Assembly (NCBI RefSeq): GCF_005233875.1
Contig: NZ_SZPZ01000006.1
Location: forward strand, 558,001 to 622,000
DNA length: 64,000 bases
From: Kribbella jiaozuonensis
GTDB taxonomy: Bacteria > Actinomycetota > Actinomycetes > Propionibacteriales > Kribbellaceae
Direction: 5' to 3'
Shown piece by piece: positions 57,201 to 64,000 of the stretch (its first letter is position 1; the number at the start of each line of letters is the position of its first letter). The position numbers and the translations under genes are program-made. The notes below the pieces were generated by a model, which was not told the DNA's origin, ran no database searches, and worked only from the letters and a program-made list of their open reading frames with translations.

Positions 57201-57878
57201 CACGACCGGCTGGCCACGATCGCGCAGCACGCCGATCTGGGCGGCGGTATGGCGGTCGCGATGAAGGACCTGGAGATCCGCGGCGCGGGCAACCTGCTCG
57301 GCGGCGAGCAGTCCGGGCATATCGCGGACGTCGGGTTCGATCTCTATGTCCGGCTGGTCGGCGAGGCGGTCGCGGAGTACCGCGGTGACACGCAGACCGA
57401 GGAGCCCGAGGTCAAGATCGAGCTCCCGATCGACGCGCACTTGCCGCACGACTACATCCCGTCGCAGCGGCTGCGGCTGGAGATGTACCAGCGGCTGGCC
57501 GCCGTCCGGGACGAGGACGGGATCGCGGAGCTGGTCGAGGAGCTGCACGACCGGTACGGCGACATCCCGCAGGCCGTGCTGAACCTGATCGAGGTGGCGA
57601 AGTTCCGCAACCACGCCCGCCGGGCGGGGCTGCACGACGTCACGCTGCAGGGGAACATGATCCGGTTCGGACCGGTCGAGCTGCCCGATTCGAAGGTGCT
57701 CCGGTTGAACAGGCTGTACCCGAAGAGTCTGGTGAAGCCGCAACTGCATACCATTCTGGTGCCGAGACCTGCCACCAGGCCGGTCGGCGGTCAGCCGCTC
57801 CGCGACCAGGAGTTGCTGCAATGGTGCACCCGGTTGATCGACGACGTGATCGCGGAACCTATCGTGGTGCCGGCGTGA
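54246..57878 (+). CDS. mfd: Transcription-repair coupling factor Mfd
   Basis: A 1210-residue SF2 translocase that displaces RNA polymerase stalled at lesions and recruits UvrA. The N-terminal UvrB-like half includes YYPAWETLPHERLSPRSDTVGRRL and FAVRGGIIDVFPPTEEHPLRVDFFGDDVEEIR. The RNA-polymerase-interacting domain begins ELQPGDYVVHEQHGVGRYVEM. The helicase motor has GDVGYGKTE, DEEQRFGV, TMSATPIPRTL, and later RIRQLVPEARVSVAHGQM and QLRGRVGRGRERAYAYF. The TRCF C-terminal domain ends the protein. Full family length. Confidence 0.97.
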   Translation: MKLSGLVDTLITDPVVSEAVRDAKSDGVTTLDLSAPGPVRPVLLAAIAAAQNGADRPVLAVTATFREAEELAEELQCLVEEPGTVAYYPAWETLPHERLSPRSDTVGRRLAVLRRLAHPDPSDETTGPIKILVAPVRSVLQPQVAGLADLKPVQLHVGDSMELEDVVERLAGAAYHRVDLVERRGEFAVRGGIIDVFPPTEEHPLRVDFFGDDVEEIRYFAVADQRSLEIAEHGLWAPPCRELLLTDEVRSRAAVLAKEHPELAELFEKLAEGHAVEGMESLAPVLVDDMELLVDLMPAGAHVIVSDPERVRARAHDLVATSQEFLEASWAAAAGGGEAPIDLGAAAYMSLGDVRSHALGKGLAWWSLSPFAAAPTDDTPVLRDSMGERVSFDIDANAGAVTSRILAVHEVDPYRGETAAAAEDIRGWLRDGWRVVCVTEGHGPAQRLAEVFSEAELPARVVEGIEEIPEPGVVLISQGQLDHGFIAEGIKFAVLTENDLAGQRSAAERRSQQRMPSRRKKTIDPLELQPGDYVVHEQHGVGRYVEMMQRTVGSGSQKATREYVVIEFAPSKRGQPGDRLYVPTDQLDQVTRYVGGEQPTLDKMGGGDWAKRKGRARKAVRQIAGELIKLYAARQATKGHAFAKDTPWQRELEDAFPFVETPDQLATIDDVKHDMERVMPMDRIVCGDVGYGKTEIAVRAAFKAVQDGKQVAVLVPTTLLVQQHYATFAERYAAFPVNVAPLSRFQTDKEAKATIDGLADGSVDVVIGTHRLFSGEVAFKDLGLVVVDEEQRFGVEHKEQLKRLRTAVDVLTMSATPIPRTLEMSITGIREMSTIATPPEERHPVLTFVGAYDEHQVTAAIRRELLREGQVFVVHNRVNTIEKAAARIRQLVPEARVSVAHGQMNEHTLESVIQGFWEKQSDVIVCTTIVESGIDISNANTMIVERADLLGLSQLHQLRGRVGRGRERAYAYFFFPPEKPLTETAHDRLATIAQHADLGGGMAVAMKDLEIRGAGNLLGGEQSGHIADVGFDLYVRLVGEAVAEYRGDTQTEEPEVKIELPIDAHLPHDYIPSQRLRLEMYQRLAAVRDEDGIAELVEELHDRYGDIPQAVLNLIEVAKFRNHARRAGLHDVTLQGNMIRFGPVELPDSKVLRLNRLYPKSLVKPQLHTILVPRPATRPVGGQPLRDQELLQWCTRLIDDVIAEPIVVPA

Positions 57879-57909
57879 AACCTTTGAAGAACAGATACGA
57901 GGAGATTCG

Positions 57910-58533
57910 GTGAGCACACGGCTACGGGCTCTCGGTGCGGTGGCGGCGATCGTGCTGCTGACCGGTGGTTGCGCGGCGGGCACACACCCGGGTGCGGCAG
58001 CCGTTGTCGGCACGACCGAGATCAGCATCGGCGACGTCGACAAGACCTCGCAGGCGGTGAGCACCGCGCTCGGGCAGAACTACAACACTGCCGCCGCGCT
58101 GAGCGACCTGGTGAACAACGCGATCCTCGGGCAGGTCAAGCAGGACAAGTCGATCTCGGTCACGCCCGCGGAGACCGCCACGGCGGCCAAGAGCGCGGTC
58201 GGTGACGACGAGGCGACGTTCCAGAAGTTCCAGTCCGACACGGTCACGCGCGACTTCCTGAACGAGGTTGCCACCGCCGCGGTCGTCACCGTCAAGCTCG
58301 GCGGCGGCACGATCAAGGACCTGCAGGACCAGGCCAAGCTGCAGCAGGGCCTGCTCGCGGTCAAGGACGCGTCGAAGGACATCAAGGTCTCGGTCGCCCC
58401 GCGCTTCGGCCAGTGGACCGACGGCAAGCTCGACACGAGCGTCTCGGGCTCCCTCTCGGTCGAGTCCGACCAGACCGCCGCCAAGCGCAAAGCTGCGGCC
58501 GACGCCGCCCAGCAAGCCCAGCCCCAGGGCTGA
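57910..58533 (+). CDS. SurA-N-like secreted lipoprotein
   Basis: A 207-residue lipoprotein: signal peptide with lipobox LTGGC (about Cys21), then a SurA N-terminal-like helical chaperone domain (AAVVGTTEISIGDVDKTSQAVSTALGQNYN...LSDLVNNAILGQVKQDKSI). No peptidyl-prolyl isomerase domain follows. The C-terminus has a conserved FGQWTDGKLDTSVSGSLSV strand and an Ala/Gln-rich tail. It sits between mfd and mazG, where actinobacteria often have a lipoprotein gene. Confidence 0.82.
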   Translation: MSTRLRALGAVAAIVLLTGGCAAGTHPGAAAVVGTTEISIGDVDKTSQAVSTALGQNYNTAAALSDLVNNAILGQVKQDKSISVTPAETATAAKSAVGDDEATFQKFQSDTVTRDFLNEVATAAVVTVKLGGGTIKDLQDQAKLQQGLLAVKDASKDIKVSVAPRFGQWTDGKLDTSVSGSLSVESDQTAAKRKAAADAAQQAQPQG

Positions 58534-58539
58534 CGGCTC

Positions 58540-59514
58540 ATGAGTAGCGGTGGGACGATCACGGTCGTACTCACCAGCCCCCGGGTCGCGCCGGGTCTGC
58601 TGACCCGCGCGACCTGGCAGGCCCTCGAGGCGGCCGACGAGATCGGCGCGGCGGGCGGTCCTGGCCGCCCGGATGTGCAGGCCGTGATCGGCTCCGGCCT
58701 GGTTGTCACCCAGGTCGAGGCCGGCGTCTCCGCCGCGTGGGCCTGGCTGTCGTCTGCCGCCGCCGAGGGGCGGCAGGTGGTCTGGCTGACCGGTGACGAC
58801 GGCGAGCCGGGTCTGCTCCGGGTCGTGTCCGACGAGCTGGTCCGCGAGCCGTCGTACCAGGTGGAGATCTTGCACGGCTCGTACGACGTACCTGGCGCTC
58901 GGCTGATCGACCTCGTGCGGGTGATGGACCGGCTGCGGCGGAACTGCCCGTGGGACCAGGAGCAGACGCACGAGAGCCTCGCGAAGTACCTGCTCGAGGA
59001 GACGTACGAGACGCTCGAGGCGATCGACACCGGGGACCTCTCGCACCTGCAGGAGGAGCTGGGTGATCTGCTGCTGCAGGTCGCGTTCCACTCCCGGATC
59101 GCGGAGGACAACCCGGACGAGGCGTTCACGATCGACGACGTCTCCGCCGGCATCGTGGAGAAGCTCATCCGCCGCCACCCGCACGTCTTCGGCACGGTCG
59201 ACGCAGCGGACGCTGCTGCCGTCGAGGCCAACTGGGAGACCATCAAGGCGGCCGAGAAGCAGCGCTCCTCGGTCCTCGAAGGCATCCCGCTAGCCCTGCC
59301 TGCGCTGGCTCTGGCCGACAAGGTCCTGGGCCGCTCGGCGAAGGTCCTCCCGTCGGAGGCGTCCCCGGAGGTGGAGACCTCCGCGGAGGAGATCGGGCCG
59401 GAGTTGCTTGCCGTCGTGCGTGAGGCTCGTCGCCTGGGGGTCGACGCGGAGCAGGCGCTGCGGCAGGCGGTCGGCGTACTCGCTGAGCAGGTCCGCGCCG
59501 CCGAGAGCGCCTGA
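58540..59514 (+). CDS. mazG: Nucleoside triphosphate pyrophosphohydrolase MazG
   Basis: A 324-residue protein. The N-terminal 120 residues form a degenerate methylase-like part (ITVVLTSPRVAPGLLTRATWQALEAADEIGA) typical of actinobacterial MazG. The catalytic MazG domain has LRRNCPWDQEQTHESLAKYLLEETYETLEAIDTGDLSHLQEELGDLLLQVAFHSRIA, in which the Glu/Asp magnesium-binding residues (ELGD, EETYE) are intact. It hydrolyses non-canonical or damaged dNTPs to monophosphates. It starts six bases after the lipoprotein gene. Confidence 0.94.
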   Translation: MSSGGTITVVLTSPRVAPGLLTRATWQALEAADEIGAAGGPGRPDVQAVIGSGLVVTQVEAGVSAAWAWLSSAAAEGRQVVWLTGDDGEPGLLRVVSDELVREPSYQVEILHGSYDVPGARLIDLVRVMDRLRRNCPWDQEQTHESLAKYLLEETYETLEAIDTGDLSHLQEELGDLLLQVAFHSRIAEDNPDEAFTIDDVSAGIVEKLIRRHPHVFGTVDAADAAAVEANWETIKAAEKQRSSVLEGIPLALPALALADKVLGRSAKVLPSEASPEVETSAEEIGPELLAVVREARRLGVDAEQALRQAVGVLAEQVRAAESA

Positions 59515-59515
59515 A

Positions 59516-59806
59516 CTACTTCGGCCCGTCCAGGAGCGCCCGGAGCGCGTCCCGATGGGCGGCGTACGCCTGGGTCCCTGCCTTCGTCATCCGGTACGTC
59601 GTGGTCGCGCCGCGGCCGTGACCGGTCTTCGTCGTCGCGACGTACCCGGCCGACTCCAGCGCCGACATGTGCTTCGAGAGGTCGGAGTCGCTCACCTCGA
59701 GGTAGTCCTTGAGGAACCGGAACGTCACGGTCGTCGCGTTCGCGAGGACAGCCATCGCCGCCAGCCGTTTCGGTGCGTGGATCACCGGGTCGAGGCCGTC
59801 GATCAC
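59516..59806 (-). CDS. Winged-helix regulator (HTH_27 / ArsR-like)
   Basis: A 96-residue DNA-binding protein from GTG 59806: LDPVIHAPKRLAAMAVLANATTVTFRFLKDYLEVSDSDLSKHMSALESAGYVATTKTGHGRGATTTYRMTKAGTQAYAAH. This is the small one-domain winged-helix type that responds to cell-wall or drug stress in some actinobacteria. The start overlaps the membrane-protein stop by 4 bp. The divergent enolase side has a palindrome that could be its site. Confidence 0.88.
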   Translation of the reverse strand: MIDGLDPVIHAPKRLAAMAVLANATTVTFRFLKDYLEVSDSDLSKHMSALESAGYVATTKTGHGRGATTTYRMTKAGTQAYAAHRDALRALLDGPK

Positions 59807-60264
59807 CCGAGACGCTCCCGCACCTGCGCGGCGGCGACGGCGTACCGGCGTTCGTAGAACCAGAGGCCGGCTGTCACCAGCACGAACGCAGTCACCGCGG
59901 CGGGGAGCACTCCGCCCAGCCACCAGACCAGCGCGACGATCAGCACGAACACCGGCACGGTCATGAAGTACCGCTTCCAGATCCGTCCGATCTCGCGCGG
60001 CGGCCGCCCGCGCCCCGGGAACGGCATCGCACCGTGCCGCCGCTGCATCCAGGTCAGGAACCCGACCTCCAACGCGATCAACCCAACCAGCGATCCGACG
60101 AACAGCAGCCCGTTCTCCCGCCACCACGCGAAGGTGCCGATCAGCCCCGCCACCCAGAGCCCGACGACCGGCGGATACCACCACGGCGTCTCCGGATAAC
60201 TCACGTACGGCGCCGCCTCCGCCCGCTCGATGATCCGCAACTGCTCCTCCGCATCACTTTCCAC
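59803..60264 (-). CDS. Unknown membrane protein, partner of the winged-helix regulator
   Basis: A 153-residue protein with four predicted membrane helices (WWYPPVVGLWVAGLIGTFAWW; GLLFVGSLVGLIALEVGFLTWM; YFMTVPVFVLIVALVWWLGGVLPAAVTAFVLVTAGLWFYERRY). It starts with GTG at 60264. It forms a two-gene operon with the regulator. Its function is unknown; it may be the sensor or the controlled target. Confidence 0.75.
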   Translation of the reverse strand: MESDAEEQLRIIERAEAAPYVSYPETPWWYPPVVGLWVAGLIGTFAWWRENGLLFVGSLVGLIALEVGFLTWMQRRHGAMPFPGRGRPPREIGRIWKRYFMTVPVFVLIVALVWWLGGVLPAAVTAFVLVTAGLWFYERRYAVAAAQVRERLG

Positions 60265-60267
60265 ACC

Positions 60268-60313
60268 GGAAAGCTAACCAATAACTTTCCACTTCCGCAA
60301 GTAGTTGTACTAC
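60268..60313. promoter_or_regulatory. Inverted and direct repeats upstream of the membrane-protein/regulator operon
   Basis: GGAAAG (60268-60273) faces CTTTCC (60285-60290); ACTTTCCAC occurs twice (60257-60265 and 60284-60292). GTAGT-TGT-ACTAC (60301-60313) is a perfect short palindrome. The cluster lies just before the GTG at 60264 on the minus strand and is a good candidate for self-control by the winged-helix regulator. Confidence 0.5.
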
Positions 60314-60518
60314 CTGTTCTTCCGTCACCGAAACGGCCGTAGAAGTCTTGCTGGGTGTGGATTCCGGGGATCTTGCGGTCTTTCGGGCGGCCAACGGAGT
60401 GTTACTGACGCGGGAGGTACCTCCGGATGCGATCGTTAGGACCGACGCGGTCCACTGAGGCTGGTGGTCTGGAGGCTAGGCTCGGGACCGATTCGTCATC
60501 GAGAACTTGGGAGTCAAT

Positions 60519-61799
60519 GTGGCCACCATCGAGGCCGTCGGCGCCCGCGAGATCCTCGACTCGCGCGGCAACCCCACTGTCGAGGTCGAGGTTCTGCTCG
60601 ACGACGACACCGTCGCCCGGGCGGCCGTCCCGTCGGGCGCGTCCACCGGCCAGTTCGAGGCCGTCGAGCTGCGTGACGGCGACAAGGAGCGGTACGGCGG
60701 CAAGGGCGTCCAGAAGGCGATCACCGCGATCCTGGAGGACATCGACAAGGAGATCGTCGGGTACGACGTCCACGAGCAGCGGCTGATCGACCAGGCCCTG
60801 CTCGACCTGGACGGCACCCCGAACAAGGCCAAGCTCGGCGCGAATGCCATCCTCGGCGTCAGCCTGGCGGTCGCGAAGGCGGCCGCGGACAGCTCCGGCC
60901 TGCCGCTGTTCCGCTACGTCGGCGGCCCGAACGCGCACGTCCTGCCGGTGCCGATGATGAACATCCTGAACGGCGGCGCGCACGCGGACAGCAACGTCGA
61001 CGTCCAGGAGTTCATGATCGCCCCGATCGGCGCCGCGACGTACGGCGAGGCGCTGATGCAGGGTGCCACCGTCTACCACGCGCTGAAGGCGGTGCTGAAG
61101 GAGCGCGGCCTGTCCACCGGTCTCGGCGACGAGGGCGGCTTCGCGCCGAACCTGGCCAGCAACCGTGAGGCCCTCGACCTGATCGCGGTCGCGATCGAGA
61201 AGGCCGGTCTGCAGCTCGGCAAGGACATCGCGCTGGCGATGGACGTCGCGGCGAGCGAGTTCCACACCGACGGTGTGTACGCGTTCGAGGGCGGCAAGAA
61301 GTCGGCCGACGAGATGATCGCCTACTACGCCGACCTGGTCGCGTCGTACCCGATCGTCTCGATCGAGGACCCGCTGAACGAGGAGGACTGGGACGGCTGG
61401 AAGAGCCTGACCGGTCAGCTCGGCGACAAGATCCAGATCGTCGGCGACGACCTGTTCGTCACCAACGTCGAGCGGCTGCAGCGTGGTATCACCGAGAAGG
61501 CGGCGAACAGCCTGCTGGTCAAGGTGAACCAGATCGGCTCGCTGAGCGAGACGCTGGACGCCGTCGACCTGGCCCACCGCAGCGGCTTCAGCTGCATGAT
61601 GAGCCACCGCTCCGGCGAGACCGAGGACACCACGATCGCCGACCTCGCGGTCGCGACCAACTGCGGCCAGATCAAGTCCGGCGCCCCGGCCCGGTCCGAC
61701 CGCACCGCGAAGTACAACCAGCTGCTCCGGATCGAGGAGGAGCTCGACGACGCGGCGACGTACGCCGGTCGCTCGGCCTTCCCGCGCTTCCAGGGCTGA
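60519..61799 (+). CDS. eno: Enolase
   Basis: 426 residues, the standard length, from GTG 60519 with GGGAG six bases upstream. VATIEAVGAREILDSRGNPTVEVEV starts the N-terminal domain. The barrel has catalytic and metal residues in EGGKKSADEMI, IEDPLNEEDWDGW, VGDDLFVTN, LLVKVNQIGSLSETL and MMSHRSGETEDTTIADL. It converts 2-phosphoglycerate to phosphoenolpyruvate. The 250 bp before it carry the divergent operon's repeats and, near 60475, a TAGGCT that may be its -10. Confidence 0.97.
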   Translation: MATIEAVGAREILDSRGNPTVEVEVLLDDDTVARAAVPSGASTGQFEAVELRDGDKERYGGKGVQKAITAILEDIDKEIVGYDVHEQRLIDQALLDLDGTPNKAKLGANAILGVSLAVAKAAADSSGLPLFRYVGGPNAHVLPVPMMNILNGGAHADSNVDVQEFMIAPIGAATYGEALMQGATVYHALKAVLKERGLSTGLGDEGGFAPNLASNREALDLIAVAIEKAGLQLGKDIALAMDVAASEFHTDGVYAFEGGKKSADEMIAYYADLVASYPIVSIEDPLNEEDWDGWKSLTGQLGDKIQIVGDDLFVTNVERLQRGITEKAANSLLVKVNQIGSLSETLDAVDLAHRSGFSCMMSHRSGETEDTTIADLAVATNCGQIKSGAPARSDRTAKYNQLLRIEEELDDAATYAGRSAFPRFQG

Positions 61800-61817
61800 T
61801 CCTTCGGAGGTTCAGGT

Positions 61818-62423
61818 ATGCCGTCCCGTCGGGAATCCGGTGCACGCCCCGGCTCGCGTCCGTCGAGCCGGACCCAGTCGCGTCCACCGGCCCGGCGGGG
61901 CGACCAGCCCAAACGCCGTACGGCGGGAACCCAGGCCGATCCGGCAAGGACCCGGGGCTCCCGCAACCTGACCGGCCGGGCGGCCGTCGTACTGCTCGTG
62001 CTCGGGGCGTTGATCGTGTCGTACGCGCAGAGCCTGCGGGTGTGGTTCGACCAGCACCAGCAGGTCAGCGCGCTGCAGCAGGAGATCCGCGACCGGGAGA
62101 AGCGGGTCGGCGAGCTGAACGACGAGATCGCCCGCTGGGACGACGACGCGTACGTGAAGGCACAGGCGCGGCAGCGGCTCGGCTGGGTGATGCCGGGTGA
62201 GGTCGGGTACCGCGTGATCGGCGCGGACGGGAAGCCGGTCGGCGCCCCGCCGGAGCCGTCGACGCCCTCGGACGGTGCGACGGACACGCAGAAGCCGACC
62301 TGGTACACGAAGCTGTGGGGGAGCGTCGAGGGCGCCGGCAAACCGCCGGTCGCCGCGACGCCGACGCCGGCCAAACCCACCCCGAAGCCGATCATCACGC
62401 CGTCACCTAAGGTGACCCGGTGA
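61818..62423 (+). CDS. FtsB/DivIC-type septum formation initiator
   Basis: A 201-residue division protein. A basic, disordered N-terminus of about 50 residues (RPSSRTQSRPPARRGDQPKRR) precedes a single membrane helix (LTGRAAVVLLVLGALIVSYAQ). The short coiled coil QVSALQQEIRDREKRVGELNDEIARW and the FtsB-like WDDDAYVKAQARQRLGWVMPGEVGY follow. An exported Pro/Thr-rich tail ends it. Start ATG 61818, 18 bases after eno. It overlaps the DUF501 gene by 4 bp. Confidence 0.92.
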   Translation: MPSRRESGARPGSRPSSRTQSRPPARRGDQPKRRTAGTQADPARTRGSRNLTGRAAVVLLVLGALIVSYAQSLRVWFDQHQQVSALQQEIRDREKRVGELNDEIARWDDDAYVKAQARQRLGWVMPGEVGYRVIGADGKPVGAPPEPSTPSDGATDTQKPTWYTKLWGSVEGAGKPPVAATPTPAKPTPKPIITPSPKVTR

Positions 62424-62902
62424 GTGTCAGCCCTGCCGATCAAGAAGCAGTCAGCAAACAGCTCGGCCGTACGGCGCGAGGGATCCGTTCGATCGCGCAT
62501 CGGTGCAGCTGCGGCCTCCCCGACGTGGTCGAGACCGAGCCGCGCTTGCCGGACGGTACGCCGTTCCCCACGACGTACTACGTGACCTGCCCGCGGCTGG
62601 CGTCCGCGATCGGGACGCTCGAGGCCTCCGGGATGATGAAAGAGATGACGGATCGCCTGGCCGAGGATCCGGAGCTGGCAGCGCGCTACCGGGCCGCGCA
62701 CGAGTCGTACCTCGCGCACCGCGAGTCGATCGAACATGTCGAGGAGATCGCAGGCATCACCGCCGGCGGCATGCCGACCCGGGTGAAGTGCCTGCACGTC
62801 CTGGTCGGCCACTCGTTGGCCGCCGGTCCCGGCGTGAACCCGCTCGGCGACGAGGCGCTCGAAGCCCTGGACGACTGGGGCCGCCGAGGCCCGTGTGTCT
62901 GA
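62420..62902 (+). CDS. DUF501 protein
   Basis: A 160-residue protein of unknown function, nearly universal in actinobacteria between the ftsB-like gene and ppx. It has RCSCGLPDVVETEPRLPDGTPFPTTYYVTCPRLASAIGTLEASGMM and GGMPTRVKCLHVLVGHSLAAGPGVNPLGDEAL. The conserved Cys and His residues (C-x-C, C, C, H, H) suggest a metal site. GTG start overlapping the upstream gene. Confidence 0.93.
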   Translation: MSVSPADQEAVSKQLGRTARGIRSIAHRCSCGLPDVVETEPRLPDGTPFPTTYYVTCPRLASAIGTLEASGMMKEMTDRLAEDPELAARYRAAHESYLAHRESIEHVEEIAGITAGGMPTRVKCLHVLVGHSLAAGPGVNPLGDEALEALDDWGRRGPCV

Positions 62903-63797
62903 GCGGGTTGCCGCGATCGACTGTGGCACGAACTCGATCCGGTTGCTGATTGCGGAGCTGGTCGACGGTCAGTTGGTCGAGGTCGACCGGCGGATGACCA
63001 TCGTCCGCCTCGGTCAGGGCGTCGACGCGACCGGCGCCTTCGCCCCGGAAGCGCTCATGCGCGTCTTCAAGGCAGCTGACGACTTCGCCGCTGTCATCGA
63101 GTCTGTCGACCGGATTCGTTTCGTCGCCACCTCCGCGGCCCGCGATGTCAGCAACCGCGACGAGTTCCTCACCGGCATCGAGGCGCGTCTCGGCGTACGC
63201 CCCGAGATCATCTCCGGTGAAGAAGAAGCCGAACTCAGCTTCCGCGGCGCGACCATGTCCCTCGACCTCCCCGCGCCGTACCTGGTAGCCGATATCGGTG
63301 GCGGCTCTACCGAACTCGTCCTGGGTGACCAGAACGGCGTACGGGCAGCCGAATCGCTCGACATCGGCTCCGTCCGCCTCACCGAACGCCACATCGCCAC
63401 CGACCCGACGTCCCCGGCCGAGCTGGCCGCGATCACCAAGGACATCGACGCGCTCCTCGACGGCACCACGGTTCCGCTGGCCGACACCCGTGCACTGATC
63501 GCCGTCGCTGGCACTGCCACCACCGTCGCCGCGGTCGCGCTAGAGCTCCCGGAGTACGACCGGAATGCCGTCCACCACGCTCACCTGACGGCCGCCGACG
63601 TACGTCGAACGACCAGCTGGCTCACGACATCCACGCGCGCCGAGCGGTCCGCCGTACGCTCCATCCACCCCGGCCGAGTCGACGTCATCGGCGCGGGCGC
63701 CCTCATCCTCCAACGCCTGACCGACCGCCTCCCCGTAGACGCCCTGACAGTCTCCGAGCACGACATCCTCGACGGAGTCGCGCTCTCGCTTACCTGA
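62895..63797 (+). CDS. ppx: Ppx/GppA phosphatase
   Basis: A 300-residue actin-like ASKHA phosphatase: VAAIDCGTNSIRLLIAEL (phosphate loop 1), RFVATSAARDVSNRDEFL, ISGEEEAELSFRGA and VADIGGGSTELVLG (phosphate loop 2). It is the short form lacking the HD-like C-terminal domains, like M. tuberculosis Ppx1. It removes terminal phosphate from polyphosphate and/or pppGpp. The GTG start overlaps DUF501 by 8 bp. Its 3' end overlaps the convergent TetR gene by 8 bp. Confidence 0.93.
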   Translation: MSERVAAIDCGTNSIRLLIAELVDGQLVEVDRRMTIVRLGQGVDATGAFAPEALMRVFKAADDFAAVIESVDRIRFVATSAARDVSNRDEFLTGIEARLGVRPEIISGEEEAELSFRGATMSLDLPAPYLVADIGGGSTELVLGDQNGVRAAESLDIGSVRLTERHIATDPTSPAELAAITKDIDALLDGTTVPLADTRALIAVAGTATTVAAVALELPEYDRNAVHHAHLTAADVRRTTSWLTTSTRAERSAVRSIHPGRVDVIGAGALILQRLTDRLPVDALTVSEHDILDGVALSLT

Positions 63798-64000
63798 CGC
63801 GGACGCCGTCGAGGGCGATGGTGAGGACCCGGTCGCGTTGGGCCTGGTCGACGAAGCCGGCGGCGGTGAGGCCGCTGACCATGCGGAGGAGGTCGTCGAA
63901 GGAGACGTCCTTGCGGGCCTCGCCGGCCTCCTGAGCGCGCTCGAACAGCGGCGTGCCGGCCGCGTACATCGCCGCCCGGGCCGCCTTGAAGCTCTCGGTC
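63790..64000 (-). CDS. TetR-family regulator, C-terminal part (cut by window end)
   Basis: Reading the minus strand from the window edge gives FKAARAAMYAAGTPLFERAQ, then DVSFDDLLRMVSGLTAAGFVDQAQRDRVLTIALDGVRVR and TAA at 63790-63792. The pattern (DLLRMVSGL...RVLTIALDGVR) is the C-terminal domain of SbtR-like TetR regulators. The DNA-binding part lies outside the window. Confidence 0.72.
   Translation of the reverse strand, partial: TESFKAARAAMYAAGTPLFERAQEAGEARKDVSFDDLLRMVSGLTAAGFVDQAQRDRVLTIALDGVRVR

Noticed and set aside
54708..58064. An 1118-codon frame antisense to mfd
   Set aside because: The mfd frame has all helicase motifs; the antisense product has none.
1..64000. CRISPR array
   Set aside because: No regularly spaced short repeats with unique spacers; the only direct repeats (38.4-39.3 kb) are too few, too long and irregular.

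Overview
The window is high-GC actinobacterial DNA. GTG starts, 1-10 bp gene overlaps, the recurrent GTACGGCGTACC-type words and the gene order all point to Propionibacteriales, most likely Kribbella or a close relative. The genus is an inference; no search was run.

A conserved housekeeping backbone runs left to right: rsmI, metG, tatD, rpfB-type gene, ksgA, ispE, ABC-F gene, tRNA-Gln, glmU, prs, rplY, pth, mfd, lipoprotein, mazG, eno, ftsB/divIC-type gene, DUF501 gene and ppx. From memory this closely follows the Mycobacterium tuberculosis Rv1007c-Rv1026 neighbourhood. Accessory blocks interrupt it.

Region by region. 1-3.8 kb: MFS transporter fragment, DUF1707/LiaF-like protein, acetyltransferase, protein O-mannosyltransferase. 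6.3-16.1 kb: an alpha-galactoside utilisation cluster (AraC regulator, GH36 alpha-galactosidase, two permeases, lipoprotein binding protein, no ATPase, a terminal phytanoyl-CoA dioxygenase gene), then a secreted 5'-nucleotidase with a discoidin tail. 17.0-20.6 kb: two overlapping unknown genes, one with a zincin-like HEAAH motif, then small enzymes. 20.6-23.8 kb: rpfB, ksgA and ispE, with striking RNA hairpins. 23.8-29.1 kb: a VapBC-type toxin-antitoxin pair, an OtrA-type ribosomal protection GTPase behind an overlapping upstream ORF and a long-range inverted repeat, a fructosamine-kinase-like protein and an ABC-F protein. 29.5-38.2 kb: MarR with methyltransferase and VOC genes around a clear operator array, a MacB-type exporter with its two-component system, and a TetR/fatty-acid desaturase pair with an operator.

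38.3-49.4 kb lies between tRNA-Gln and glmU and looks like a decayed accessory island. It holds a partial copy of the tRNA 3' half, degenerate direct repeats, a 19-codon SRAP remnant, a frame-broken gene, unknown small proteins, and assorted phosphotransferases, Nudix, DinB, nucleotidyltransferase, hydrolase, YCII and VOC proteins. 49.4-64 kb returns to the backbone and ends in a truncated TetR gene on the minus strand.

Functionally the backbone covers translation (MetG, RsmI, KsgA, L25, Pth), isoprenoid and cell-wall precursors (IspE, GlmU), PRPP synthesis, DNA repair (Mfd), nucleotide-pool cleaning (MazG), glycolysis (enolase), division (FtsB/DivIC) and polyphosphate/ppGpp metabolism (Ppx). 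The accessory parts add sugar scavenging, antibiotic or stress protection at the ribosome, export, membrane-lipid control and a toxin-antitoxin module. The features most worth following are the OtrA leader, the rpfB/ksgA RNA hairpins, the zincin-like gene pair and the tRNA-Gln island.
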